A stretch of 54,000 nt of DNA, taken from contig CAJUES010000023.1 of NCBI GenBank assembly GCA_910585765.1, positions 1-54,000 on the forward strand, given 5' to 3'. The position numbers and the translations under genes were made by a program. Positions 1 through 8,856 of this stretch are shown in pieces; positions within the stretch are counted from its first letter, which is position 1; each line of letters begins with the position of its first letter. The notes under the pieces were generated by a model. The model saw nothing but the letters and a program-made list of their open reading frames with translations, did no database searches and was not told the origin of the DNA. This DNA is from an uncultured Lachnospiraceae bacterium. Its GTDB lineage: Bacteria > Bacillota > Clostridia > Lachnospirales > Lachnospiraceae.

Positions 1-327
1 TCGTTTATATGGCCTGTTTTTCTGTTGCATCTTCAGTGAGTTTCCGAGACTACTCCATATATATAGTCCGCGAAAACAGCCATAGGTTAGACATATTTTT
101 CTCCAGCCGTTCCTTTCCTGAGAATGATTATACGATATCTCAAAAAACAAGCATTGATATGACTTGCCGTATTTACGCCAAAATGTGTCTCTAATGCTGT
201 CACACAAACTATATTTTGTCTTTATCCTATTTTCCCTCTATATTTTACCACTCCTTTAGAGCTATAAAAAAATCGTGCACAAATTGCCGCTTTTCGTGCA
301 CGAATCTGTCGCAGGGTTATAATTTTT
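1..327. other. Stretch without a convincing gene
   Basis: No reading frame here looks like a protein; the short plus-strand frame near the start has no ribosome site and no recognisable motif. The sequence is AT-rich. The only structure I see is the repeated TCGTGCAC motif at 273-304, described separately. Confidence 0.5.
273..304. promoter_or_regulatory. Direct/inverted repeat, possible regulator-binding site
   Basis: TCGTGCAC occurs at 273-280 and again at 294-301, a 21-bp period (two helical turns). The right copy is part of a 12-bp palindrome, TTCGTGCACGAA (293-304). A closely similar arrangement, GCACGAATTGC then GCACGAA with a 20-bp period, lies upstream of the decayed LytTR regulator at 26991-27017. 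LytTR proteins bind direct repeats about two turns apart, so both may be sites of that regulator. This is inference. Confidence 0.3.
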
Positions 328-645
328 TTATATAATGCCAAAGCCTTTCAAATACAATAAATTATCGACGATCATCTGACTCTTGATCCGGTTTTTGCTG
401 ACTGCCCACACATCCGGAAAACTGTCCCAGCCCCACGGGACATCCCAGGAACCGTCCGAGAGCTGTGTGTCTGCTATATACCCGCACTCGAATTCGGCGA
501 TCTCCTGATTCTCAGGATAGAACACACTGTCCCTGGAGTTGAAGAACTGGGATGATCTGCAGACATAACCGCCCCATTTTGATCTGTCCGTGGTGATCAG
601 GCTTTTAAGGCTGATGCTATGGTGTCTTGTATATTTCCGACACAT
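328..645 (-). pseudogene. C-terminal remnant of a prenyltransferase/squalene-cyclase-like protein
   Basis: The roughly 105-residue frame ends in a recognisable pattern: a QLSDGSWDVPW segment (QW-like repeat of terpene cyclase/prenyltransferase alpha-barrels), then a tryptophan-containing linker and a NLLYLKGFG end. Full proteins of this type are several times longer and have repeated QW motifs; only the last repeat is here. The frame's first ATG coincides with the stop of the upstream acetyltransferase gene and has no clear ribosome site, so it is probably a 5'-deleted leftover. The assignment rests on pattern recognition of one repeat. Confidence 0.45.
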
Positions 646-1232
646 TATTTTTTTATGTGCTTTATGTTCCGCTCACTTTTCCCGGTAACACTCTCCCGGT
701 ATTTTAAGGCATTGTTATCCATAACTGCGCCGATACAGAGACTGGCAGCGATCCCAATGGCAAAACCCAGCCACAAACTGTTCAACACGATCCCCAAAAG
801 CATGCCGTTCAGGATACCGACGATCACATAGACGCCTGTCCACGCCGTCTTTCCCTTGATAATGGAATATGTCTCCACCTCTCCCTCGCTGCCGCGATAC
901 ACGAACCCCGCCTTTTGAAGGGCATTCACGCCTTTGTCATTCTCATGCTCCGCCTGAGAGACCACCTCAAATATATTCTTGTGCAGAAATGCCCAGTTTA
1001 CCAACATGCGGATGATCTCTGTGCCAAGTCCCCTGTTCCTGTATTCCGGCAGCAGCTCCACATATAGCGGCACTGTCCCAAGGCGTTTCACCCCGGCAAA
1101 TGTCGCCGTTCCAAGCTGCTCTTTCTCTCCCTTCCTGAATGCGATGATCCAGTCAGACTCCCACAGATCTTCCGTATTTGAGGGGGTGATCGTCAATGTA
1201 TCGGTTTTCAGGCAAAAACTGCTTTTTCTCAT
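645..1232 (-). CDS. GNAT-family N-acetyltransferase with C-terminal membrane segments
   Basis: A 195-residue protein. Residues 1-125 form a GNAT acyltransferase fold: the acetyl-CoA-binding motif A appears as LLPEYRNRGLGTEIIRML around residue 60-75, followed by a helix and the usual ALQKAGFVYRG end of motif B. GNAT enzymes move acetyl from acetyl-CoA to an amine; the substrate cannot be read from sequence. Residues about 130-170 are hydrophobic and Gly-rich, predicting one or two membrane helices, which is unusual since most GNATs are soluble. It stands alone, with about 150 bp before the next upstream gene. Confidence 0.75.
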   Translation of the reverse strand: MRKSSFCLKTDTLTITPSNTEDLWESDWIIAFRKGEKEQLGTATFAGVKRLGTVPLYVELLPEYRNRGLGTEIIRMLVNWAFLHKNIFEVVSQAEHENDKGVNALQKAGFVYRGSEGEVETYSIIKGKTAWTGVYVIVGILNGMLLGIVLNSLWLGFAIGIAASLCIGAVMDNNALKYRESVTGKSERNIKHIKK

Positions 1233-1385
1233 AACATTACCTTTCCTTTCTTTTCAACCCTACAGCTTCCCCAAGACCATTGTTCCCTATCTGTAACGCT
1301 TCTATAATTATACCATGTAACGGAAGAATTATTGTGCCAGATACCGTACTGTCTGACAGCCGCCCCCTGCACAGTCTCAAATAAT

Positions 1386-3206
1386 CTATACCTCAATGTA
1401 CGCCCCTGCCTGCACGCGCCACATCTGCGCGTACTTTCCGTCTCTCTCGAGAAGCTCACTATGGCTGCCCTGCTCCACGATCCTCCCCTGCTCCAGCATG
1501 ATGATGCGGTCGGCAAGCCTGGTGGTGGACAGGCGGTGCGAGATAAAGATCACCGTCTTATCCTTTGTCGCCGAGAGCATGGCGTGATTCAGCTGATACT
1601 CCGCAATGGGATCCAGCGCGCTTGACGGCTCGTCTAAGATCATCAGTCCGGCTTTTTTGTAGAAAACCCTGGCGATCGCGAGTTTCTGGCTTTCTCCTCC
1701 CGACAGATCCATGCCGTCTTCCATAAATTCGGTCGTGAGCGGCGTGTCAATCCCCTTCTCCATCCGCTCCACGCGCTCCATCAGCCCGCTGTCTGCAAGC
1801 GCCTCCTTTATGCCGTCCTCGCCGCAGCCGTCCGCAACATCGAGGAGTACGTTTTCCCTGACGCTTCCGGCAAAGATCTGAAAGTCCTGAAACACCGTTC
1901 CGATCGAATCCCTGTACTTTTGCACATCATAGGTACGGATATCCCTTCCGTCCGCCAGGATCCTCCCCGCATCCACGTCGTAGAGCCGCATGAGCAGCTT
2001 GACAAGCGTCGTTTTTCCGGCGCCGTTGTAGCCCACGAGCGCGATCTTTTCACCGGGCGCGATGTGAAGTGATATGTCCCTCAGCAGCCCGCCGGTTCGC
2101 TGATCGTAGGCAAAGGAAACCCCGTCAAGTTCCATCTCCCTGGCGCCCTCGGCAGGCTCGATGCCTTCCTCGCTCTGTATCTTTGGTTCGTACGCCAGAA
2201 AATCACGGATCTTCTGCACATACAGGCTGCTCTCACACGCGAACGGATACACGTCCGTAAAAATGCTCATCCCTCGTTTCAGTCTCCCGAAGGAGTTATA
2301 CAAGATGGCTACACCGCTGAATGACAGCACTCCCCGCACTGCCGCCTGAAAAACCAGATAGGTGATATACAACACATCACTGAAAAAATCGTTGCTCACA
2401 TACCGGCGCATGACGCCCAGAAAAAGCCTACGCATGGCATGCTTTTTCTCCACACGGTAGACCTCCTCATTCGCCTGCTCAAATGTCTGCAGCAAAATAT
2501 CAGGGATCTCAGGGTTCAGACGGATCTCCTTGGCATAGTCGCCCAGGTAAAACACCCGCTTTACATACTCCCGCTTTCTCTCGTGCGGGTTGCGCTCCAT
2601 CCGGATCTGGAATGAGCGCTTGTTGTACAACTGATTGAACGCAAACGCCATGACGAAGGAAGATGCCGCAAACACAATGGAGAATCGGTCCCTTATCAGA
2701 AAGTAGATCCCCGTGGAGACAAAGACCGTAATGCCTGACGCCGTATTGCGCAGGAAAGCCTCGCACCTGTCAATCTGCGTATCTACCTCGGAAATGGCAA
2801 GTACCATTTCATTGTAGTATTCCGGGTTATCATAACACGCCAGGTCGAGCTCCTTCGTCTTTTCATACAAAAGCATCTTGATCTTTTCCCTGACTTTGGG
2901 GCGCTCCTTTTCCTGGATATAGTCGCCCGCCACCACCGTGAATACCATGCCCAGCGTGATACAGCCTGCCAGGATCAATATGAACTGCGCCACCTGGCGG
3001 AACGGGTAATGAAATTCTGCGGCTTCCAGCACATACCCGATCCCGTAGGTGTGTTCAAAAAAGATGGAGATCTGATTTCGTATGGAGTCCATCAGCGTGA
3101 AGATCATAAAGGAGGGGGATGCGCTAAACATCAGCTTTATCAGAAACCAGTTGTTGCGCCACACCATTGCCGCGGATTGCTTTGTGCCGCTTTGATCCTG
3201 TTTCAA
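1386..3206 (-). CDS. ABC exporter, fused permease/ATPase (second of a pair)
   Basis: A 606-residue half-transporter. The N-terminal ~330 residues carry the membrane helices. The C-terminal nucleotide-binding domain has Walker A (GYNGAGKTT, about residue 392), the signature LSGGESQKLAIAR (about 500), Walker B LMILDEPSSALDP (about 520) and the switch histidine in FISHRLS. This is the ABCB/MsbA-like exporter layout. Its start overlaps the stop of the upstream half-transporter by 4 bp, so the two are translationally coupled and probably form a heterodimer. Both ATP sites look intact by motif. Substrate is unknown; there is no adjacent peptide, immunity or protease gene to suggest one. Confidence 0.88.
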   Translation of the reverse strand: MKQDQSGTKQSAAMVWRNNWFLIKLMFSASPSFMIFTLMDSIRNQISIFFEHTYGIGYVLEAAEFHYPFRQVAQFILILAGCITLGMVFTVVAGDYIQEKERPKVREKIKMLLYEKTKELDLACYDNPEYYNEMVLAISEVDTQIDRCEAFLRNTASGITVFVSTGIYFLIRDRFSIVFAASSFVMAFAFNQLYNKRSFQIRMERNPHERKREYVKRVFYLGDYAKEIRLNPEIPDILLQTFEQANEEVYRVEKKHAMRRLFLGVMRRYVSNDFFSDVLYITYLVFQAAVRGVLSFSGVAILYNSFGRLKRGMSIFTDVYPFACESSLYVQKIRDFLAYEPKIQSEEGIEPAEGAREMELDGVSFAYDQRTGGLLRDISLHIAPGEKIALVGYNGAGKTTLVKLLMRLYDVDAGRILADGRDIRTYDVQKYRDSIGTVFQDFQIFAGSVRENVLLDVADGCGEDGIKEALADSGLMERVERMEKGIDTPLTTEFMEDGMDLSGGESQKLAIARVFYKKAGLMILDEPSSALDPIAEYQLNHAMLSATKDKTVIFISHRLSTTRLADRIIMLEQGRIVEQGSHSELLERDGKYAQMWRVQAGAYIEV

Positions 3207-5044
3207 TTTGCCACCTCCTCATCTGTGTCCAGCGCCAGATAGTTCATCGCCTGTCTGCGGTACATCTTTGCATAGCTGCCGTTTCGTGCCATCAGCTCTG
3301 TGTGGGATCCCTCTTCTATGAGTCTTCCGCCCTCCAGCATAAAGACCTTGTCGCACTTTTTGACCGACGAGAGCCTGTGTGAGATAAAAAACATGGTATG
3401 GTCGCTGCCTTCCTTCATAATGTTCTGAAAAAGCTCGTACTCCGCGATGGGGTCAAGCGCGCTCGACGGCTCGTCAAAGATTTTGATGTAGGAATCCTTC
3501 GCAAAAGTCCTCGCCACCGCGATCTTCTGGCTCTCCCCGCCCGAGAATACCGCGCCGTCCGCGTCAAATTCCTTGGTCATCACCGTGTGCATGCCATTTG
3601 GCAGGGACATGACTTTCTCGTACATCCCCGCCTTTTTGAGCGCGTCCGCTGCCACCTGTTCGTCGTTTTCACCGTGTCTTCCCATCAGCACATTCTCCAT
3701 GACGGTTAAGCCGAATATGCTGAAATCCTGAAATGTAACGGCGAACAGTTCTCTGTACGCGTGAAGATTGTATTCTCTGATATCCCTCCCGTTGAGCCTG
3801 ATCACACCCGAAACAGGGTCATACAGGCGCAGGAGCAGCTTGATGATCGTGGTTTTTCCGGCTCCGTTATGCCCGACCAACGCCGTGATCTCACCTTTCT
3901 TGATCGTAAACGACAAGTCCTTGATGGTCTCCTCCTCTTTGTAGGAAAAGCTCACATGGTCAAATTCGAGCGTCTCAAACTTCCCTTCCGGCATCACGCC
4001 GTCCTGATCCTCGGGGATTTTTTCCTGATATGCCATAAATCCCCGCAGATTGCTGATGAACATGCCGTTTTTCATAATACTCATAATATTCTCAAACAAG
4101 CCGATCAGAATCCATGTCATGGCTACCATCAGGCTGGACATGACCGTGAGCTGCGCCAGGGAGATCGAACCTGTGACGCGGTTGCGGTAGATCGCATACA
4201 GCAGGACGCCCTCAAAGATCACCGTAAAGGTAAAGGTGATCTTGAGAAAACTCAGGCTCGCGTTGCTGAAAGCGTACTTCACGGCGGTGCGGACTTTGTG
4301 CTGCGTCGCATCACGGTACTGCCGCTTTAGGAGCGAGAACACATTGGACAGCCTGATCTCCTTGGCGTAATCGGGAAGATACATAACACGATTTACATAA
4401 TTCAGCACTTTGTCGTCAGGCGCCTGTTCCGTATACCGCTTAAATTCATATTTATTTTTGAAGTGGCCAAACACAAAATTTCCGATCAGCGGAGACAGGA
4501 TGAACAGTACGGCGTAATGGTCGATCTCATACATGAACCAGAACACCGCGATCGTCGCCGCCGTGCCGCCGAGCACGCCCCACATGTTCCGGATGATCTC
4601 CAGGATCCTGGTGTCCGAGTTGTCCATTGACATCGTGTACCGGTTATAAAATTCCGAATCCTCATAACATCGCAGCTCCACATTTTTCGCCTTTGCATAC
4701 AGCTTTGAATATACTCCGTAATGCAGCCTGACAGCCGACAGCGGATAAACTACGTTCTCCACATAATTCTCGTACACGCTCAGCAGAAAGAACATCGCCC
4801 CGCACAGCAGGATAAAACGGAACACGACCTGGAAATCCTGGTTGCGGTCCAGCGCGTCGACAATATGGCGTAAGAAGACCGCCTCAAAAAACACCCACTC
4901 AAAGTACCCTGACGCCTGTACAAAAAACGAGTGGATCACCATACTCTTTTCTATAGAAAAACCAAGCTTCAACGCGTAGCAGTCATTTCTTATGGTTTCC
5001 TGAAATGTCAGTTTCTTTTCCTTTCGTTCCTTTGCCCTTTTCAT
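3203..5044 (-). CDS. ABC exporter, fused permease/ATPase (first of a pair)
   Basis: A 613-residue half-transporter, first gene of a two-gene operon with the 606-residue partner. A charged N-terminus precedes the membrane domain (about residues 25-330). The ATPase domain has Walker A GHNGAGKTT (about residue 389), the signature FSGGESQKIAVAR (about 501; Phe replaces the usual Leu), Walker B with DEPSSALDP (about 525) and the switch histidine in FISHRLS. A ribosome site (AGGAGA) lies just before the ATG. The similar size and layout of the two proteins suggest an obligate heterodimeric exporter. Confidence 0.88.
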   Translation of the reverse strand: MKRAKERKEKKLTFQETIRNDCYALKLGFSIEKSMVIHSFFVQASGYFEWVFFEAVFLRHIVDALDRNQDFQVVFRFILLCGAMFFLLSVYENYVENVVYPLSAVRLHYGVYSKLYAKAKNVELRCYEDSEFYNRYTMSMDNSDTRILEIIRNMWGVLGGTAATIAVFWFMYEIDHYAVLFILSPLIGNFVFGHFKNKYEFKRYTEQAPDDKVLNYVNRVMYLPDYAKEIRLSNVFSLLKRQYRDATQHKVRTAVKYAFSNASLSFLKITFTFTVIFEGVLLYAIYRNRVTGSISLAQLTVMSSLMVAMTWILIGLFENIMSIMKNGMFISNLRGFMAYQEKIPEDQDGVMPEGKFETLEFDHVSFSYKEEETIKDLSFTIKKGEITALVGHNGAGKTTIIKLLLRLYDPVSGVIRLNGRDIREYNLHAYRELFAVTFQDFSIFGLTVMENVLMGRHGENDEQVAADALKKAGMYEKVMSLPNGMHTVMTKEFDADGAVFSGGESQKIAVARTFAKDSYIKIFDEPSSALDPIAEYELFQNIMKEGSDHTMFFISHRLSSVKKCDKVFMLEGGRLIEEGSHTELMARNGSYAKMYRRQAMNYLALDTDEEVAN

Positions 5045-5507
5045 CCTTGTCTCCTATTTCATATTTGATAGCACTCCGATCAAGATCGCGCGGTCTCTGA
5101 TCTCACTCTATTTTACTACAGTCTGTGTCCTATGGGAATAGCATTTTGGCGCACGTTTTTCACTACTTTTATTGACGAGTGAACAGTAACCAGTTCAGCC
5201 TTCGGCTTCCTGTTACAGGCATCAAGCCATGCAAAAACCGATTTGCGGATGTCAAAGCCACGTACCATGGCTTGATGCATCTAGGCCGCTATGCTTTCTC
5301 ACGGACTTCGCAGCGCAGTGCGAAGTCCTGGACTGAACTGTTACCCCGATACTATCCTCAATCCCCGTCAGTCTTCCCCTTGTGTGCCTGTTTACACCAT
5401 GGATGCTCTCACAGACATGCTCCGGACAGCAAAAACCTTTCTCTGCTCTGTCACAGCACTTATGATATTGCTATGCCGGTGCGGAGAAAGGTTATTCATT
5501 TTTTCCA
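5045..5507. other. Gene-free stretch with a structured repeat element
   Basis: No gene is supported between the ABC exporter and the PIN toxin. The left ~95 bp should hold the exporter promoter, though I see no clean -35/-10 pair. Most of the rest is a strongly folded repeat (5141-5344, listed separately). From about 5345 to 5507 I see nothing recognisable. Confidence 0.5.
5141..5344. repeat. Structured repeat element with nested inverted repeats
   Basis: The first 50 bp (5141-5190) recur at 25612-25661 with only about two differences. The rest is a nest of perfect or near-perfect inverted repeats: outer arms GTAACCAGTTCAG (5186-5198) and CTGAACTGTTAC (5333-5344); a 13-bp pair GCATCAAGCCATG (5219-5231) / CATGGCTTGATGC (5266-5278); and a 10-bp hairpin GGACTTCGCA (5303-5312) / TGCGAAGTCC (5319-5328). 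It encodes no protein. It resembles a non-autonomous mobile repeat (MITE or REP-like) or a structured RNA; the sequence alone does not decide. Confidence 0.55.
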
Positions 5508-5885
5508 TCACCATATTGTTCTGATATTATATGTTGGTATTTTTGCATCCTTAGTAACTATTACAAGGTTTTCTATAGCTGCCTGTGCAATGATGAGCCT
5601 GTCAAATGGATCTCCATGTATCTGAGGAAGGTTTTTGAGATGATCAAGATGAGAAGGCTTTATTGGAAGAATACAAAAATCCTCATCCTTACATGTCCGT
5701 ACAATCGTTTCAATAGATTCGTTCATTTCCAGCTTTCCGATACTTTGTTTTATTGCGATTTCCCATAAAGAAACAATACTCACAAAAATATCGTTATCAT
5801 CCAGAATAACTTTCTTTGCATTCATAGACAGAAAATCTTCTTTAAATAACGCCCAAAGCAGCGTATGAGTATCCAATAGATACAT
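5508..5885 (-). CDS. PIN-domain toxin (VapC-like ribonuclease)
   Basis: A 125-residue PIN-domain protein. It begins MYLLDTHTLLWALF, with the first catalytic Asp at residue 5; the conserved Glu sits in SLWEIAIKQ, and later acidic residues in DPFDRLIIAQA and VTKD. PIN domains are Mg-dependent ribonucleases, and in toxin-antitoxin pairs they cut tRNA or rRNA. I start at 5885 rather than the longer 5942 because that ATG lies one base after the antitoxin stop and fits the family's usual N-terminus. The pair is AT-richer than its neighbours, consistent with acquisition. Confidence 0.85.
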   Translation of the reverse strand: MYLLDTHTLLWALFKEDFLSMNAKKVILDDNDIFVSIVSLWEIAIKQSIGKLEMNESIETIVRTCKDEDFCILPIKPSHLDHLKNLPQIHGDPFDRLIIAQAAIENLVIVTKDAKIPTYNIRTIW

Positions 5886-5886
5886 A

Positions 5887-6108
5887 TCACATATACTCCT
5901 TAAAGCAATCTGGGGTTTCGTCAAAATCTTCTGACATAACAAACTTCCCCTCTAAAATACCTAACCTTCTCTCTGGGTGCTTTCTTACCACAACGGCAGA
6001 TTCATCTCTCAACTGTTTAAATTTTAGAAATTGAATATATTCTATTACATCAGCTATATTGGCTTCCGGCAGATCTTTCAGTTCCTTTTCTAACAGATCA
6101 TATGTCAT
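5887..6108 (-). CDS. Antitoxin, DUF2281-type (partner of PIN toxin)
   Basis: A 73-residue protein immediately before the PIN toxin, with one base between its stop and the toxin ATG, so the pair is co-transcribed and coupled. The N-terminus (ELKDLPEANIADVIEYIQFLKFKQ) is the helix typical of DUF2281/VapB-like antitoxins. The C-terminus (LGILEGKFVMSEDFDETPDCF) matches the toxin-wrapping segment of these proteins. It should neutralise the toxin and repress the pair's promoter. No obvious operator was found upstream. Confidence 0.8.
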   Translation of the reverse strand: MTYDLLEKELKDLPEANIADVIEYIQFLKFKQLRDESAVVVRKHPERRLGILEGKFVMSEDFDETPDCFKEYM

Positions 6109-6179
6109 GTCATCACATCCTCAAAATATATTAAACAGTAATTCCTAACCTATTACAGGATAGTATAACAAAAAATTTT

Positions 6180-6893
6180 TCACTTATCAAGGAAAAACCT
6201 GTTTTCGACCAGACTTTTGAACTGTACCGCCCAGAATGTCAGGTCGCAGTCCAGACCGTGGCCTTTCTTATAGTCTTCTTCCAGCCTCACATCCACATAC
6301 GGCGTGGGATATTCGATCTTCAACGGCGAATAGCGCTTGTTGTACGGCTGTCCAAAGTTCATTTTCAGTATCCCCTCATCGTCTGTCGCCGCGGATATTG
6401 CCTCGAGAGACTCTTTCACGACACCCACGCGCTCCCCTACGCCCAGCATTGCGATCTCCGTCAAAATCCTTCTGTACGTGATCGTGCTGATGTAGTCCGG
6501 GTCAAATGCCCTGATCGGCGTCACAAGCGCAAAGCAGGGCGCGTAATACCTGCTTTTTGTCTTCACATGCATCTGATTGTCCGGTTTCATGATCCTGTTG
6601 ATATGGTTCAACGCATCCGCGAGCATCTGGATATTCTTCTCCACTCCCTTTCGCTTTTTCAGTATTTCCTCCAAAGACGACATCTGCAGGATCCGCTCAA
6701 AGCCTTTCAGCGCGATCTGCTGAAATGCTATCAGATCCTCATGATCATCACCATACCCGAGCATTGCCTGTACCGTGTACAGCATTGCGCCGAGACAGTT
6801 GCCATTCCGGATGCAGATGAACCGGTTATCATACCGTTCGATCTCCGGCGGGATGTAGGAAAACTCCTGTCTCATGATCTGCTCGTCGCGCAT
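6180..6893 (-). CDS. Hypothetical protein, last gene of the two-component/ABC cluster
   Basis: About 237 residues, mostly helical, no signal peptide or membrane segment, and no motif I recognise. It contains Cys and His residues but not in a metal-site spacing; the C-terminal part (GLDCDLTFWAVQFKSL) is the most distinctive. I chose the ATG at 6893 because a GAGGG ribosome site lies about 4 bases before it; an open frame continues upstream across the kinase stop (6928-6930). It is the fifth gene downstream of the response regulator in the same direction, so it may be co-expressed with the sensor system. Function unknown. Confidence 0.55.
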   Translation of the reverse strand: MRDEQIMRQEFSYIPPEIERYDNRFICIRNGNCLGAMLYTVQAMLGYGDDHEDLIAFQQIALKGFERILQMSSLEEILKKRKGVEKNIQMLADALNHINRIMKPDNQMHVKTKSRYYAPCFALVTPIRAFDPDYISTITYRRILTEIAMLGVGERVGVVKESLEAISAATDDEGILKMNFGQPYNKRYSPLKIEYPTPYVDVRLEEDYKKGHGLDCDLTFWAVQFKSLVENRFFLDK

Positions 6894-6927
6894 CGCCCTC
6901 ACAAAGCCTGCCACGATCGGGTTCAGT

Positions 6928-7935
6928 TCACAGCCGCACCGTGATCGAGAGCATGCCGTCCGCATACGACGCCGAGATGCTCCCTCCCATGCGCTCTGTC
7001 AGAAGCTTGGCGATCGAGAGTCCAAGCCCGGTCGAATCCCTCCCGGTCTCCACGGTATAAAAGCGGTCAAAGAGACGCTCACAAGACACCCAGTCCAGAT
7101 CCTGCGCACTGTTGCAGAATACGACCGTGCCGTCCGCAGACAGTTCGACCGACAGGCAAGCCTGCCCGGAACGCATGTCACCGCCGCACGCGCTCCGGGC
7201 AGGCTTGCCGTATTTGACGGCATTGTCCAGTATGTTGCTAAATACACGTCTCAGTGCCCCTGTGTCCAGAAACCGCACCACCTCCGCGTCCGCAATCCTG
7301 ATCCGGGGCTCGATGCCGTTCTGCGTGAATATATCATAGTAGGACAGCAGACAGTCCGCGAGGAAACGGTTCAGCACGACGCGCTCCCCAGCCAAGCCGG
7401 AGTCTGTCCGGCAGTCAGCCGGCGCTTTCCGGCTTCCGGCATTTTCCCCGGGAGCCGACAAGATGATGGAATACCGGAACAGCTCCTCCGTGAGTGAGTG
7501 CATCGCGTCCGCCCGGTTGCGGATCTGTGCAAGATAGTGCACCGCACGCTCGACATCCGGCTCTCCCGGATCTCCGCGCCCGATTTCCAGCGCCGCATCC
7601 GCAAGCTCCAGATAACCGTAGATCGCCGTGAGCGGTGTGCGCAGGTCGTGGGAAATGTTGGTGACAGCCTCCTTGAGCTCCCTGTCGCCATTCTGGTATC
7701 TGCTGCGGCTCTCGTACAAAACGCCAAGCTCCCTGTTCAAACGCGCCGCAAACGCCCTGATGTGCCTGTCATTTCCCGGGGCATAGATCCGGTTGTTGGT
7801 CTCTTCGCCCAGGCGGGCGCCAAGCTGTGCGCCGATCTGATCCAGATCACGGTACAGAAAATATATTTTTAGGACCAGCAGCGCTATGACAAGTGCCCCC
7901 GCAGCACAGATCACACCCCATGGAAATGAAACCAT
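6928..7935 (-). CDS. Sensor histidine kinase
   Basis: A 335-residue HisKA-type kinase. One N-terminal membrane helix (residues 5-28) is followed by a short linker and the phosphoacceptor box NISHDLRTPLTAIYGYLEL with His96. The ATPase domain has an N-box (SNILDNAVKYG, about residue 245) and a G-box (DSTGLGLSIAKLL, about 303). There is almost no extracellular sensor domain, as in intramembrane-sensing kinases that work with ABC transporters; the adjacent permease supports this. The cognate regulator is probably the one at 9962-10744. Confidence 0.88.
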   Translation of the reverse strand: MVSFPWGVICAAGALVIALLVLKIYFLYRDLDQIGAQLGARLGEETNNRIYAPGNDRHIRAFAARLNRELGVLYESRSRYQNGDRELKEAVTNISHDLRTPLTAIYGYLELADAALEIGRGDPGEPDVERAVHYLAQIRNRADAMHSLTEELFRYSIILSAPGENAGSRKAPADCRTDSGLAGERVVLNRFLADCLLSYYDIFTQNGIEPRIRIADAEVVRFLDTGALRRVFSNILDNAVKYGKPARSACGGDMRSGQACLSVELSADGTVVFCNSAQDLDWVSCERLFDRFYTVETGRDSTGLGLSIAKLLTERMGGSISASYADGMLSITVRL

Positions 7936-7962
7936 CGCTCTCTTCCCCTTTTTTCATTATTT

Positions 7963-8856
7963 TTATTTCAAATCCCTTTTCCGAAATACCAGTATGCCGC
8001 TGCCGGAGAGCACTGCCACCGCCGCCAGCGCTCCAGCTGTCTGCAGTCCCGAAAAGCGGTCATAATAGTCCTCGTCTCCCTCGTCCAGCGCGCAGGAGAG
8101 CGCCAGCGAAGTGGGCAGTACCGCGGCAATACATTCGTACACTTTCCGCTCCGTCCCGGTCAGATACTTTGGATTGGGCGCCAGCTCGACTCCGGGGAGA
8201 TCGCCGATCTCCTCCTGCGATGCGTACACATACTGCCCACGCGCCGCAACGTACGCCCGCTCTGTCATCGGGGGCTGCAGAAGACCTTTGAGCGCTGACG
8301 CGCCCGCTGCCAGCAGCAATATGGAGAGCAGCGCATTCAGCAAAACGGCTTTTGACTTGTCCAGTACCACCATAGAGATCAGCACAGCGACCGCAGCGCT
8401 CGAACAGATTGACAGAAAAGCGAGCGCAAACGTTTCCGGCAGACTGTACAGCCTGCTCCACACCATATCACCGACCAGAAGCGGTCCCGCTGTCACTGCC
8501 GCCAGTGTGTAGGCTGCAGACTGCGCAACCCCCGCGCATGCGACTGTGACCAGATTCGCCAGATAGATCGTCACCCTGCTGTGCCCCACGCTGATCTTGT
8601 TGCGCATCGTCCCGTCACTGTACTCTGTACCGATGAACAGTCCGCTGAAACACGCCACCGTGATCCCCACAAACGTCATGTAGTTAAAAAAATAATTGTT
8701 TCCATTCTGAAACGGATAGCCGTTTGCGGTATTGACCCTCAACAGAAAATAGACAAAAATTCCCCACGCGAACACGCCTGCCTCCATGATCCAGAAAAGC
8801 CTGCTGCGCCAAAGCCTTGCAAAGTCCGCCGACAATAGATTACGCATTCTGCCCAC
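7963..8856 (-). CDS. ABC transporter permease (ABC-2 type)
   Basis: A 297-residue membrane protein with about six hydrophobic segments, beginning MGRMRNLLSADFARLWRSRLFW, a usual start for ABC-2 permeases. A SDGTMRNKISVGHSR segment follows the first loop, as in this family. It overlaps the ATPase gene by 17 bp, so the two form one transporter. Together with the flanking sensor kinase and regulator, this resembles the modules that sense and expel antimicrobial peptides, but no substrate is evident. Confidence 0.82.
   Translation of the reverse strand: MGRMRNLLSADFARLWRSRLFWIMEAGVFAWGIFVYFLLRVNTANGYPFQNGNNYFFNYMTFVGITVACFSGLFIGTEYSDGTMRNKISVGHSRVTIYLANLVTVACAGVAQSAAYTLAAVTAGPLLVGDMVWSRLYSLPETFALAFLSICSSAAVAVLISMVVLDKSKAVLLNALLSILLLAAGASALKGLLQPPMTERAYVAARGQYVYASQEEIGDLPGVELAPNPKYLTGTERKVYECIAAVLPTSLALSCALDEGDEDYYDRFSGLQTAGALAAVAVLSGSGILVFRKRDLK

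Noticed and set aside
9..194. Plus-strand 61-codon frame at the window start
   Set aside because: No ribosome site, no recognisable motif, and low-complexity AT-rich sequence.
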